Below, one piece after another: positions 36,501 to 44,888 of a DNA stretch of 64,000 nucleotides; the first letter of the stretch is position 1; each line of letters opens with the position of its first letter. This DNA comes from Bacteroides uniformis (GTDB lineage Bacteria > Bacteroidota > Bacteroidia > Bacteroidales > Bacteroidaceae): the NCBI RefSeq assembly GCF_025147485.1, contig NZ_CP102263.1, positions 4,105,501-4,169,500 of the forward strand, given 5' to 3'. Below the pieces are notes generated by a model. It was given only the letters and a program-made list of their open reading frames with translations, ran no database searches and was not told the origin of the DNA. Position numbers and translations under genes: made by a program.

Positions 36501-36780
36501 CTGGAACAGAGTATCAGACATTTACATCGAAGATGGAGACTATCTCAAGATAAAGAACATCACTGTGGGATTCGACTTCAAGAAAGCATTCAAGAAGTTA
36601 CCGGTACAACAGCTGCGCCTGTATCTGACCGCACAGAACCTCTTTACCTTCACCGGCTATTCCGGTATGGACCCGGAAATCGGTTACGGTGGCGACGATT
36701 ATGGTTGGGCATCAGGCATCGACCTGGGCTACTACCCCAGTGCACGTACCTATATGATAGGCTTAAATGTAAAATTCTAA
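33547..36780 (+). CDS. SusC-like TonB-dependent outer-membrane transporter
   Basis: This 1077-residue protein has a signal peptide-like N-terminus, a carboxypeptidase-regulatory-like domain (about 53-125, ARGIVVDQNGEPIIGASILE), the SusC-type plug start ELLDEVVVVGYGVQKKKLVT, SLDVLKDAASAAIYGARAAN, and a long barrel ending LNVKF. There is no N-terminal STN domain, so it should not signal through an anti-sigma factor. SusC proteins import oligosaccharides in a complex with the SusD lipoprotein encoded next. The downstream GH18 enzyme suggests a beta-1,4-GlcNAc-containing glycan such as chitin oligomers or N-glycans. Confidence 0.95.
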   Translation: MNENRKRGTSNNKILTAIAIASLFIGSSKIMAIETYSENSFGVTEQMQAQTARGIVVDQNGEPIIGASILEKGTTNGVTTDLYGKFSLNVKRGATLVISYIGYKTQEAKADANMKITLTEDSELLDEVVVVGYGVQKKKLVTGATVQVKGEDIAKLNTVDALGALQSQSPSVNITQNNGFLGSGFKVNIRGIGTTGTFSPLYVVDGVANGSIDGLNPSDIESLDVLKDAASAAIYGARAANGVILITTKRGKTGVAEVSYDGYVGVQNLYKIPTILNAQEYMMMQDEGRVMDGLSPYNWATYIPERDLQAIQNGTWKGTNWLKEVLNEDALVQNHAVNITGGTDRSRYAIGISYTNQEATMGVPGEFPEMNRYNFRVNSDHVVMKKGNLDFLKVGETINYKYSQTQGSFGTGGIYWNGVHNMLIMSPLMHPYNSDGGYYLYADQEKDNYKWDISNGANKNPIAYLDYYMNQNLSKSHYMQSSFYAELQPIKNLRIKSQFGYIMGASSYRSYLPRFDYLSASLNNAEDKVTQSMSMYNRWSWDNTANYIFNIDDHNIDVLVGQSIEKWGMGEEMSGSAIGSNFYDFKHAYLSNVPLTANSVSSLTGKPNGEGSIASFFGRVNYNYQEKYMASVIMRADGSSTFARGHRWGYFPSVSAGWVISNESFMSGIKWLDFLKLRASWGQNGNCNVSTFQYLSLITSNNGYGGYTFGDSMDLISTGSYAYRLTNPDLTWETQEQLNFGIDARFLNNRLGFEFDWYNKNTRDWLVTAPVLSSFGANAVSVNGGNVKNTGIEVGLHWNDNIGKDFQYGANLTLAHNKNEVTKIANKDGIIHGSGSVLWEGAEECFRAEVGKPIGYFYGYKSNGIFQNQEQIDNYKGPKLNGDKTQPGDVIWADTDNSGTLDANDRTMIGNPNPDLTMGLSLNASWKAIDFSITTYGAFGQQILKCYRDFSSSPLNNYTAEIFQRWHGEGTSNKFPRLSSASSSNWNRVSDIYIEDGDYLKIKNITVGFDFKKAFKKLPVQQLRLYLTAQNLFTFTGYSGMDPEIGYGGDDYGWASGIDLGYYPSARTYMIGLNVKF

Positions 36781-36795
36781 TTAACCGAAGAAATT

Positions 36796-38586
36796 ATGAA
36801 AAAGATATTATTCATAGCATCAGCAATACTGATTCTTCTTTCAGGATGCGAAAACTTCCTCGATTCGGAACTTTTGACCGAAAAGACAACCGCCAACTTC
36901 CCGGAGACAGAAAAGGATGCCCAAGAGATGGTGACGGCCATATACGCCCATCTGTTGTTTGAAAGTCCTGAAACCTCTTCCCAGTATTACATTGCCCAGT
37001 TGGCAGGTGACGACTGTCTGGGAGGCAACCTCTCCTACTCCAACAACTGTGCCACCAACTTCCTTATGTACAGTGGCAATCTGAATACATTTGCCGGTAT
37101 CTGGGACCGTTGCTACACCCTTATCAACCGTGCCAACAATGCCATCAACACAATGGAGAATGTGAAATCATGGTCCAGCGAGAGCGAACGTAACCGACTT
37201 TTCGGTGAGTCCTACTTCCTGCGTGCCATGGCTTATTATGAGCTGGCACAAGTCTTTGGCGGAGTTCCTTTACGCACCACACTGGAAAGTACCAACCTGC
37301 CGCGTGCATCCGTAGACGAAATCTACGCCCAGATTGCAGCCGACTTGAAAAACGCCATTGAAATGATGCCGGCAAAGATTTATCCGAAAGGCTCAGACAT
37401 GACCGGACACGCTACAAAATATGCTGCCGAAGCCATGATGGCACGTGTATTCCTTTTCTATACCGGACGCTACGAAAAAAACGAGCTCCCCAACGGAACT
37501 ACCAAAGAGGAAGTCATCTCTTGGATAGATGACTGTGTAAACAACTCCGGTCATAAACTGGTGTCCGACCAACGCAACATCTGGGCCTACACCAACGATG
37601 CTACCGAAGACAATACCGAAGGGTTCCGTTACCAATACGTTATCAACCATAACCTGAAATGGGAAGGAAACAGTTCCGACGAAACTTTATTCGCCAACAA
37701 GCATAACCTGAAATCCGACTGGACCTATACCTGGTTCTCCAACACATGCGCGCAATTCTATTCACCGTCTGCCGACAACTATTCCAACAAAGACAGTTAT
37801 CCCTTCGGCACCGGTTGGGGAGCTGGCCCTGTATCTCCGGCTATGGTCAACGAATGGAAAGACTGGGCCGCCAAGCAGACCTATACGGACGGTTACAAGG
37901 AGGATCCCCGTCTGACCGGTTCCATATGGTCGTACAAAGCACTTGATCCGAATGTTGCCGGCAATGTACTGATGGACTGCACCATGGACGAGGGTGAACC
38001 GGAATATACCGTATCCTATCGTTACTATGAACAAACCGGCTATTTCCAGAAAAAATACATCAATATCAATTCCTACAATGAAGGCAAAATCGAACCTTTC
38101 GGCAAGCAGATGTTCCCCGGAATATCTTCGCAGACATCCCAACAGCTACTCCAAATAGCCGACTTGATTCATATCCGTTTTGCCGACGTTCTGCTCATGC
38201 AGTCCGAGCTGAAACAAGACGCTACGGGTCTGAACAAGGTACGTGCCCGCTCCCACTTGGCTCCGGTGGCCTACTCCCTGGAAGCCATCAAGCAGGAACG
38301 CCGCTGGGAACTTGCATTCGAGTCCATCCGCTGGTGGGATATCCTTCGCTGGTCGGGTCCTTCGCTTGAGGAAGCCGGTGACATACTCAACAAACAGACC
38401 GGGTTCAATATAATAAATGCCGCTACGGTGGTACCGATGGTCAAATTCGACTATAAGAAACGCCTACAAGCAACCCAAGGCTACTGGCCCATTCCGCAAG
38501 ACGAAATCGACATCTCCAATGGAGTCCTTGAGCAGAATCCAGGCTGGGATGCATCTGCCCAGTTCTCGGATTGGAACAATATGTAA
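36796..38586 (+). CDS. SusD/RagB-family glycan-binding lipoprotein
   Basis: This 596-residue protein has a lipoprotein signal peptide with lipobox LSGC (cysteine at 18) followed by ENFLDSE. The N-terminal SusD-like domain with tetratricopeptide-type helices includes GNLNTFAGIWDRCYTLINRA and RNRLFGESYFLRAMAYYELA. The C-terminal RagB/SusD domain ends with ERRWELAFESIRWWDILRW and YWPIPQDEID. It forms the lid on the SusC transporter at the cell surface. The gene lies 15 bases after the susC-like gene. Confidence 0.95.
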   Translation: MKKILFIASAILILLSGCENFLDSELLTEKTTANFPETEKDAQEMVTAIYAHLLFESPETSSQYYIAQLAGDDCLGGNLSYSNNCATNFLMYSGNLNTFAGIWDRCYTLINRANNAINTMENVKSWSSESERNRLFGESYFLRAMAYYELAQVFGGVPLRTTLESTNLPRASVDEIYAQIAADLKNAIEMMPAKIYPKGSDMTGHATKYAAEAMMARVFLFYTGRYEKNELPNGTTKEEVISWIDDCVNNSGHKLVSDQRNIWAYTNDATEDNTEGFRYQYVINHNLKWEGNSSDETLFANKHNLKSDWTYTWFSNTCAQFYSPSADNYSNKDSYPFGTGWGAGPVSPAMVNEWKDWAAKQTYTDGYKEDPRLTGSIWSYKALDPNVAGNVLMDCTMDEGEPEYTVSYRYYEQTGYFQKKYININSYNEGKIEPFGKQMFPGISSQTSQQLLQIADLIHIRFADVLLMQSELKQDATGLNKVRARSHLAPVAYSLEAIKQERRWELAFESIRWWDILRWSGPSLEEAGDILNKQTGFNIINAATVVPMVKFDYKKRLQATQGYWPIPQDEIDISNGVLEQNPGWDASAQFSDWNNM

Positions 38587-38613
38587 GAGTATTAACCTAT
38601 AAATAAAGACAAT

Positions 38614-39549
38614 ATGAAAGTAACAAAAATATTGATAGCAATGCTTGCTTCAGCCTTCATCGTTACTGCATGCGATCCTATCGAAGACGAAGACTTGCGA
38701 GACAAATATGTGACTGATGCCGGTACACCCATAACCAAGGAGGCATTACAAGCCGCCATATCCATTACCCAACCCTTCCCCAACCAAGACGGAGTAGTGG
38801 AAGGCGACCAGTATATCGCCCTGAAAAACTCCCGCCCGGACATTGGCGGTTCATGGCACATAGAATGGGGGGGCGAAGGAAGTAAACAAAGTAAGACTCT
38901 GGTCACGGACAACGCTACGGTCATCATGGAGTCCAATGCGGACTATTCCATCTACTATATGGGCATTTCCGCCAATCAGATTATCAAGACAGATCCGGTT
39001 GTAGTGACTGTGACCAATGTATTCGACGATTGGTCCACTTACTTCACCGGTGCAACCGACAAGAGTGACAAATCTGCCAAGAAGACCTGGAAATTCCGTG
39101 AAGTCAGCTGGGGTTCCGTCTGCAATATGGGGGCTCATGGAGGCTGGAAATATACCAGTGCAGGCTATACTCCCGAATCAAATTTTGCCTGGTGGGCCAA
39201 TGTCACTGCCGCCGAAGCGGGAGACCAGTCCATGGTATTCGAATTCGACGGAAACAAGATGAAAACCTATGATGCCAGCGGAAACCTGAAGGCAGAAGGT
39301 ACTTTCTCCTTCACACACGAAAAACCGGAAGACGGAGTACTGGGTGAACTGATAACAAGTATCCCCACCATCGGAGGAAATTATGACGACAACGGACAAA
39401 GCGTAGGCAGCAACAAATTCTGGCTGCTGACACTGGATGAGAACTATATCACAATCTATCATCCCGGCAAGTATAGCGGTGGTGTGGATTGGGACGACAG
39501 CGGCTGGTATGCTTATTTCAAGACTGAAGCAGAAACCGATTCTGAATAA
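38614..39549 (+). CDS. Unknown surface lipoprotein of the glycan locus
   Basis: This 311-residue protein has a lipoprotein signal peptide (lipobox VTAC, cysteine at 20) directly followed by an acidic stretch (DPIEDED), the kind of signal that favours surface exposure in Bacteroidota. The rest is beta-rich, with many tryptophans and tyrosines (SWHIEWGGEG, AWWANVTAAEAGD, WDDSGWYAYF), as expected for a carbohydrate-binding protein. The first half resembles an Ig-like or PKD-type fold. I recognise no named family. Its place between susD and the GH18 gene, 27 and 12 bases away, suggests a surface glycan-binding protein. Confidence 0.8.
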   Translation: MKVTKILIAMLASAFIVTACDPIEDEDLRDKYVTDAGTPITKEALQAAISITQPFPNQDGVVEGDQYIALKNSRPDIGGSWHIEWGGEGSKQSKTLVTDNATVIMESNADYSIYYMGISANQIIKTDPVVVTVTNVFDDWSTYFTGATDKSDKSAKKTWKFREVSWGSVCNMGAHGGWKYTSAGYTPESNFAWWANVTAAEAGDQSMVFEFDGNKMKTYDASGNLKAEGTFSFTHEKPEDGVLGELITSIPTIGGNYDDNGQSVGSNKFWLLTLDENYITIYHPGKYSGGVDWDDSGWYAYFKTEAETDSE

Positions 39550-39561
39550 TATGCACTCTCT

Positions 39562-40689
39562 ATGAAAAGGAAACTGCTATTTATAATAGCTACTGTCTTT
39601 CTAGTAGCTGCATGTCACAATGACGACTACATGCCCGGACTGCCAGCTCCGGGAAATGAAGACAACGAGACCGAAATGGCCGAGCAGGTTGCAGGCCGGG
39701 TTGCATTGGGCTACGTCACTTATTATGGCACATCCATACCCGATGCCAAATACCTGACCCACATAAACTACGCTTTTGCAGAATTATATGTTAAAAACGG
39801 AATTTATGAAAAGTTTGGCCTGCAAGGTGATAAATCCCGTTTTGATAAGGTAAAGAAAATAAAGAGCCAGTATCCACATGTGAAGATATTACTCTCTTTT
39901 ACCAATAGCGTTTCCAATACTGACAATTCCCAGGACGGAGGTTTCTCCGCCCTGGCGAAGAGTCCGGAAATGCGCAAGCAATTCGCACAAGACTGCAAAG
40001 CCTTTGTTTCGAGTGAGGGCATAGACGGTATTGACATTGACTGGGAATTTCCCGGTATGACTTTCAGCAGCAATGCCTATGACGAGTTGGTAGATGTGGA
40101 AAACTTCACCCTATTGATGAAAGACCTGCGTGCAGCGTTGGGGCAGTCCACCCTATTGACCTATGCAGGTTATTGCATGGACAAGCGTCCCCAAGGCGAA
40201 GGCTATAAATATATTGATGTAAAGGCCGTAGACCCGTATGTAGATTTCGTCAATATCATGGCCTATGATCTGGTTGATGCCCCCCAGCATCAATCAGCAT
40301 TGAACAAGCCAAGTAATTACTGGGACTGCCAGCGTTCCGTAGACGAATACCTGAATGCAGGGGTATCTGCCGACAAATTAGTGTTGGGAATTCCGTTCTA
40401 CGGAAGAGCCGATTTCAATGCCGGCGGCAGCATCAATTATCGGGATATTCTCAACCTGAGTAAGGATGACGGCTATGTCATCGAAAATTGGGATACAGAA
40501 GGCAATGTCCCCTATGTCACCAAAAACGGCAGTTTCTACTGTGGTTACGACAATCCCCGCAGTATTGCCGCAAAAGGTGAATGGATATTAAAAAATGGCA
40601 TGAAAGGCATGATGTTCTGGGATTATGAAGGCGATGACACCATGGGAACCCTACGCAAAGCGCTGTGGAATGCCGTCATGAAAAAATAA
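39562..40689 (+). CDS. GH18 glycoside hydrolase, chitinase-like lipoprotein
   Basis: This 375-residue protein has a lipoprotein signal peptide (lipobox VAAC, C18) and a GH18 barrel. Strand motifs include LGYVTYYG, LTHINYAFAE, HVKILLSFTNS and the catalytic DGIDIDWE (155-162) with E162 as acid, followed by FVNIMAYD, LVLGIPFYGR and GMMFWDYEGD. GH18 enzymes cleave beta-1,4 links next to GlcNAc by substrate-assisted catalysis. The motif set is closer to chitinases than to endo-beta-N-acetylglucosaminidases, but the latter cannot be excluded. Acidic residues after the lipid cysteine (CHNDD) suggest surface location. It ends the susCD operon. Confidence 0.92.
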   Translation: MKRKLLFIIATVFLVAACHNDDYMPGLPAPGNEDNETEMAEQVAGRVALGYVTYYGTSIPDAKYLTHINYAFAELYVKNGIYEKFGLQGDKSRFDKVKKIKSQYPHVKILLSFTNSVSNTDNSQDGGFSALAKSPEMRKQFAQDCKAFVSSEGIDGIDIDWEFPGMTFSSNAYDELVDVENFTLLMKDLRAALGQSTLLTYAGYCMDKRPQGEGYKYIDVKAVDPYVDFVNIMAYDLVDAPQHQSALNKPSNYWDCQRSVDEYLNAGVSADKLVLGIPFYGRADFNAGGSINYRDILNLSKDDGYVIENWDTEGNVPYVTKNGSFYCGYDNPRSIAAKGEWILKNGMKGMMFWDYEGDDTMGTLRKALWNAVMKK

Positions 40690-40709
40690 GTAACTTAACA
40701 CACATTCTC

Positions 40710-40793
40710 AGGAGGTTATTCCGGAAATTAGGGTAAGGGTAATTTTGCATACGATCTTCATTCAAGGCAAGAATACTGACGGAATAACCTCCT
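40710..40793. promoter_or_regulatory. 14-bp inverted repeats enclosing a promoter, candidate invertible switch
   Basis: AGGAGGTTATTCCG (40710-40723) and CGGAATAACCTCCT (40780-40793) are perfect inverted repeats. The 56 bases between them contain TAATTTTG followed by C (40740-40747), an exact match to the -7 consensus, directed at the porin gene at 40866. On the opposite strand a weaker box, TATTCTTG, is present. Inverted repeats around a promoter are the layout of phase-variable promoters in Bacteroides. The alternative is an mRNA-end hairpin with an unusually large loop. No recombinase gene is in the window. Confidence 0.45.
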
Positions 40794-40865
40794 TTCCTCC
40801 TCCAAGACTACAAAACCTTTTTTCATTTAAGTTGTTGAAAGCACATTCATCAAAACCTAACTTAA

Positions 40866-42146
40866 ATGAAAACAATCTTAAAAGCAATGTTTCTGTTGTG
40901 CGTAGCCGGACTTCCCTTGTCCACTATCCATGCACAAAAAAAAGAGATTATCGATGACGAAGCCCCCAACGGCATTGTCATAGTTACTATCGACAAAGCG
41001 GGCGACGAGATTATCCGCATCATGAATGAGTCACAATTGCCTTACATCCATGACCCGAAAGCTCCCCGCTTCTTATTGATGGACAAACAAGGCAAATTCG
41101 CCCTGGGTATCGGAGGGTATGTCCGTGCCACCGGCGAGTATGATTTTGGAGGTATTGTGGATGATATTGACTTTGTTCCTGCCAACATTCCAAGCAGTAG
41201 TAAAATCAAAAATCAATTTCAAATGGATGCCAGTACGGCCACTATCTTTCTGAAATTAGTCGGACACACCCGGCTATTGGGTGACTTCACAGTCTATACA
41301 GCCGGAAATTTCCGAGGAGGAGACAAAACATTCCAGCTACGGAATGCTTATATGTCATTCCGAAATATAACGGTGGGATATACTTACGGCGGTTTCATGG
41401 ACTTAGGCGCCCTCCCCTCCACCATTGACTTCCAGGGGCCCAACGGTGCCACGTTCTACCGCGCTACACAATTGTCATATACTTATAAAGGGCTGAAAGA
41501 CTTTCGTTTCCAAGCTTCCATCGAGGCGCCTGCCGTTGACGGCACAACAAGCAGCCAATTCGAAATTGCCCAGCAACGCATGCCGGACTTCACAGCTTCG
41601 GCACAATACAGTTGGAACAGCAGCAGTCATCTGCGTATAGGAGGTATCATCCGCAGCATGACATATACCAGCACGAAAAGGGACAAGGCTTCCAGCGTCA
41701 CCGGATACGGTGTACAAGCCTCAACGACCTTCAACCTCGGTAAAAAATGGCAGGCATTCGGACAAGTCAACTATGGTAAAGGTATCGGGCAATACCTGAA
41801 TGACATCAGTAATCTGAACGTCGATATTGTCCCCAATCCCGAAAAGGAAGGCAAAATGCAGGCATTGCCCATGCTGGGCTGGTATGCAGGTCTACAATAT
41901 AACATTTCTCCAAAGATATTCCTTTCAAGCACTTACAGCATGTCCCGCCTTTACTCTGAAGACGGTTATCCCAACGACCTGCCAAGTACCTACCGCTACG
42001 GACAGTATTTCGTAGCCAACGTATTCTGGAACGTAACCCCGAACATGCAGGTAGGCGCTGAATATCTGCGTGGCTGGCGCACCAACTTCGACAATTCCAC
42101 CAACCATGCCAACCGTATGAACCTGCTTGTACAGTATTCTTTCTAA
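40866..42146 (+). CDS. DcaP-like outer-membrane porin
   Basis: This 426-residue protein has a signal peptide (about 1-23, ending IHAQ), a short periplasmic coiled segment and a beta-barrel with the DcaP-family pattern FLLMDKQGKFALGIGGYVRA, followed by NQFQMDASTATIFLKLVG. It ends in a typical barrel strand (MNLLVQYSF). DcaP-like porins are trimeric channels for small anionic compounds and peptides. The gene follows the glycan locus but has its own promoter region, which is enclosed by an inverted repeat. Convergent with the FadL-type gene, it is separated from it by a bidirectional terminator. Confidence 0.85.
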   Translation: MKTILKAMFLLCVAGLPLSTIHAQKKEIIDDEAPNGIVIVTIDKAGDEIIRIMNESQLPYIHDPKAPRFLLMDKQGKFALGIGGYVRATGEYDFGGIVDDIDFVPANIPSSSKIKNQFQMDASTATIFLKLVGHTRLLGDFTVYTAGNFRGGDKTFQLRNAYMSFRNITVGYTYGGFMDLGALPSTIDFQGPNGATFYRATQLSYTYKGLKDFRFQASIEAPAVDGTTSSQFEIAQQRMPDFTASAQYSWNSSSHLRIGGIIRSMTYTSTKRDKASSVTGYGVQASTTFNLGKKWQAFGQVNYGKGIGQYLNDISNLNVDIVPNPEKEGKMQALPMLGWYAGLQYNISPKIFLSSTYSMSRLYSEDGYPNDLPSTYRYGQYFVANVFWNVTPNMQVGAEYLRGWRTNFDNSTNHANRMNLLVQYSF

Positions 42147-42163
42147 TCCAATATAAAATAAGA

Positions 42164-42201
42164 AAGAAGCCGCCTCAAATCGATATTTGAGACGGCTTCT
42201 T
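42164..42201. terminator. Bidirectional intrinsic terminator
   Basis: AAGAAGCCGCCTCAAAT (42164-42180) pairs with ATTTGAGACGGCTTCTT (42185-42201) with one mismatch around the loop CGAT. It lies between the convergent porin and FadL-type genes. A-rich bases flank the left arm, so it could serve both strands. Confidence 0.8.
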
Positions 42202-42226
42202 AATATATAAAGGTAGGATTGTGAAA

Positions 42227-43552
42227 TCAGAACTTATAGTCAACACCAAGACCAAACACTTTATTAGTACGGCTATAAACATTCTTGGTGGTTTCACTTA
42301 TCTTCTTTGTATAATCATCATAGTTTGTCCAAAAATAGGCTATATTCATAGTCAAATGCTTTGTCATTTTGATGGCAGCACCAAACCCCAGTGAATAAGA
42401 GTCACATGAAAAACTTATATCACTCTGAAAATCATCAGCCAAGCCATAATCTGTACGCTGATAACCACCACTGATGGTCAGCTGTTTAGCTATATCCCAT
42501 TCTGCACCAATCAAAATTTCATGTGTGCCATGCTTCAACGCTTTCTGCTTATCATTGGCCATCCCTGCCGCTTTATCAAAAAAATGGTGATATTCCAGCG
42601 TTGCACGAAGCGTAGGAAGGAATTCATAACCAACAGCTGCAGTCAATAATGCAGGGATATCACTCGGAGTATTCACACCATCCTTATAGTCAGCCAAAGG
42701 ATTCCCTTCATCTCCCATAGCAGTTCCCATTGCACGCACTTCAGCTTTTTTGGTTTTATTTTCGAGATTAAGACTTGTCATAAACTCGTACTTCAACCCA
42801 ATATTCCATTTGCCCAACTTCACATCAGCTCCCAAGATAGGGGTCAATCCCCAGCCGGTCTGGTCGCAGTCTAAATCGATACCAACCAATTCCATGCCAC
42901 CATAAGTAGGAATATTACTGTGTGCTGTTGCAGTCAGAAATCCTTCATACCCACCGGTAAAATAATTCATACGTCCACCGGCAAACACACCTAACCAATC
43001 ATTAACTTGATACGACAACCCCAATTGCACACCATAAATAAACTGGCTTCCATCCATTGCACTATTGATAGAATACATATTGGGAGTGATTTGACCACCC
43101 GAAATAGTATGGACTTGTCCCATCACCATTGAATCGAACATACCCAAACCATCATCAAACGATGCCTTACCGCCACCACCTACAACAGCAAAGCTACCGG
43201 AAATAGTCCAGTCTCCTTTTTTATATGCACCTTGAAAACTAGGAATGAAAGGAGCAGAAGCTTTTCCTTTATAATAACGTGTATTCCCATCTTCAATAAA
43301 CAAGGGAAATGTCGCCTTTATGTTACGGGTCTGATAAGCACTTTGTCCATTCAAAGACAAATAGAGACCATCTTCCGGCAAGAAGGCCAAACCGGCCGGA
43401 TTAGAATAGACACCGTCAATATCAATGGAAGCACCACGCGCTAACATTCTAAGAAAAGATACATGCTGATTTGTATTTGTTAGGATACCACCCGCAAAAG
43501 TTGGAATTGAAACGATTAACATCGCAATGCCAATCAACGAAAATTTTCTCAT
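42227..43552 (-). CDS. FadL/OmpP1/TodX-family outer-membrane protein
   Basis: This 441-residue protein has a signal peptide (about 1-20) and the FadL N-terminal hatch, including GILTNTNQHVSFLRMLARGA and SIDIDGVYSNPAGLAFLPED, which contains the NPAG motif. A 14-strand barrel follows, ending VFGLGVDYKF. FadL proteins take up hydrophobic compounds such as long-chain fatty acids by lateral diffusion. The substrate here is unknown. It is monocistronic, with a consensus -7 box upstream. Confidence 0.92.
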   Translation of the reverse strand: MRKFSLIGIAMLIVSIPTFAGGILTNTNQHVSFLRMLARGASIDIDGVYSNPAGLAFLPEDGLYLSLNGQSAYQTRNIKATFPLFIEDGNTRYYKGKASAPFIPSFQGAYKKGDWTISGSFAVVGGGGKASFDDGLGMFDSMVMGQVHTISGGQITPNMYSINSAMDGSQFIYGVQLGLSYQVNDWLGVFAGGRMNYFTGGYEGFLTATAHSNIPTYGGMELVGIDLDCDQTGWGLTPILGADVKLGKWNIGLKYEFMTSLNLENKTKKAEVRAMGTAMGDEGNPLADYKDGVNTPSDIPALLTAAVGYEFLPTLRATLEYHHFFDKAAGMANDKQKALKHGTHEILIGAEWDIAKQLTISGGYQRTDYGLADDFQSDISFSCDSYSLGFGAAIKMTKHLTMNIAYFWTNYDDYTKKISETTKNVYSRTNKVFGLGVDYKF

Positions 43553-43580
43553 CTAAATCTTTTTTAATTGTTTTCGGGCG

Positions 43581-43588
43581 CAAAGGTA
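43581..43588 (-). promoter_or_regulatory. -7 box of the FadL-type gene
   Basis: On the minus strand TACCTTTG followed by C matches TAnnTTTG, 28 bases before the start codon. The -33 box is not clear. A sequence with partial resemblance to a Fur box lies about 90 bases further upstream but is not counted as a site. Confidence 0.6.
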
Positions 43589-43787
43589 CAATAATATTGC
43601 ACATGAAAAAGAATTTTGTGCATAAAGTTATCCTAATATAGAACTTTAATTGAAATACCAAATAGTTTCTGATGAAACAAATAGAAATAATTATCATTTT
43701 ATGAATCCTTCCGGCCACTGAACCATATCAACTTTCCACTTGTTATCTCCCTATAATTATGTAACATTTTAAAAAACAACAAATCCC

Positions 43788-44789
43788 ATGGCATACACTA
43801 TCGCATTTTTTGGCAGCAAACCTTATGATGAAGCGTCTTTCAACGAAAAAAACAAGGAATATGGTTTTGAGCTCCGCTACTATAAAGGGCATCTTAACAA
43901 GCACAACGTTATTTTAACCCAAGGAGTAGACGCAGTCTGTATTTTCGTGAACGACACGGCCGATACCGAAGTTATCCGTCTGATGGCAGACAACGGCGTG
44001 AAATTATTGGCGTTGCGCTGCGCCGGCTACAACAATGTAGATTTAAAGGCAGCTGCCGACCGTGGCATTACCGTAGTGCGTGTCCCTGCTTACTCCCCTT
44101 ATGCCGTAGCAGAATATACCGTTGCCCTGATGTTATCCCTCAACCGTAAAATTCCACGTGCTACCTGGCGGACACGAGACGGAAACTTCTCGCTGCACGG
44201 ACTTCTGGGCTTCGACATGTACGGAAAAACTGCAGGCATCATCGGCACGGGAAAAATAGCCAAGAAACTGATATGTATCCTGCGTGGATTCGGCATGAAT
44301 ATTCTTGCCTACGACCTCTATCCCGACTATAATTTCGCCCGTGAACATCAAGTGGTATATACCAGCCTGGATGAGCTATATCACAATTCGGATATCATCT
44401 CCCTGCACTGCCCGCTGACTGAACAGACCAAATATCTCATCAACGACTATTCCATCAGTAAAATGAAGGACGGAGTAATGATTATCAATACCGGACGTGG
44501 ACAACTCATCCATACCAACGCCCTGATTGAAGGACTAAAAAACAAGAAAATCGGCTCTGCCGGCCTGGATGTGTACGAAGAGGAAAGCGAATACTTCTAT
44601 GAAGACCAATCGGACAAAATCATTGATGACGATACCCTGGCGCGGCTACTGTCCTTCAATAATGTCATCGTCACTTCGCACCAGGCCTTTTTCACACGCG
44701 AGGCACTGGCAAACATTGCTTCGACAACCTTGCAGAACATCAAAGATTTTATGAACCATAAGCCACTGGAGAACGAGGTCAAGGCATAG
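43788..44789 (+). CDS. D-2-hydroxyacid dehydrogenase, D-lactate dehydrogenase-like
   Basis: This 333-residue protein has the D-isomer 2-hydroxyacid dehydrogenase layout. It has a split catalytic domain, the NAD-binding GIIGTGKIAKKL motif (about 145-156), the active-site arginine in NTGRGQLIHTNALIEG, the glutamate near GLDVYEEESEYF, and the histidine in SHQAFFTREAL. It most resembles fermentative D-lactate dehydrogenases, which reduce pyruvate with NADH. Other 2-keto acids are possible. The gene is followed 99 bases later by the pirin gene. Confidence 0.92.
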   Translation: MAYTIAFFGSKPYDEASFNEKNKEYGFELRYYKGHLNKHNVILTQGVDAVCIFVNDTADTEVIRLMADNGVKLLALRCAGYNNVDLKAAADRGITVVRVPAYSPYAVAEYTVALMLSLNRKIPRATWRTRDGNFSLHGLLGFDMYGKTAGIIGTGKIAKKLICILRGFGMNILAYDLYPDYNFAREHQVVYTSLDELYHNSDIISLHCPLTEQTKYLINDYSISKMKDGVMIINTGRGQLIHTNALIEGLKNKKIGSAGLDVYEEESEYFYEDQSDKIIDDDTLARLLSFNNVIVTSHQAFFTREALANIASTTLQNIKDFMNHKPLENEVKA

Positions 44790-44888
44790 TCCCCACTCAT
44801 TTATAAATTCTTAGACATCGGTTTTTAAACTTTATAGCTTTCCAAAGCGTTACTAGTACATAAACCATTTTAAGAAAAGGAATAAATT

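Noticed and set aside
43679..43693. Fur-box-like sequence upstream of the FadL-type gene
   Set aside because: Eleven of fourteen positions match, but the left half is poor, so it is not palindromic, and there is no link of the gene to iron.
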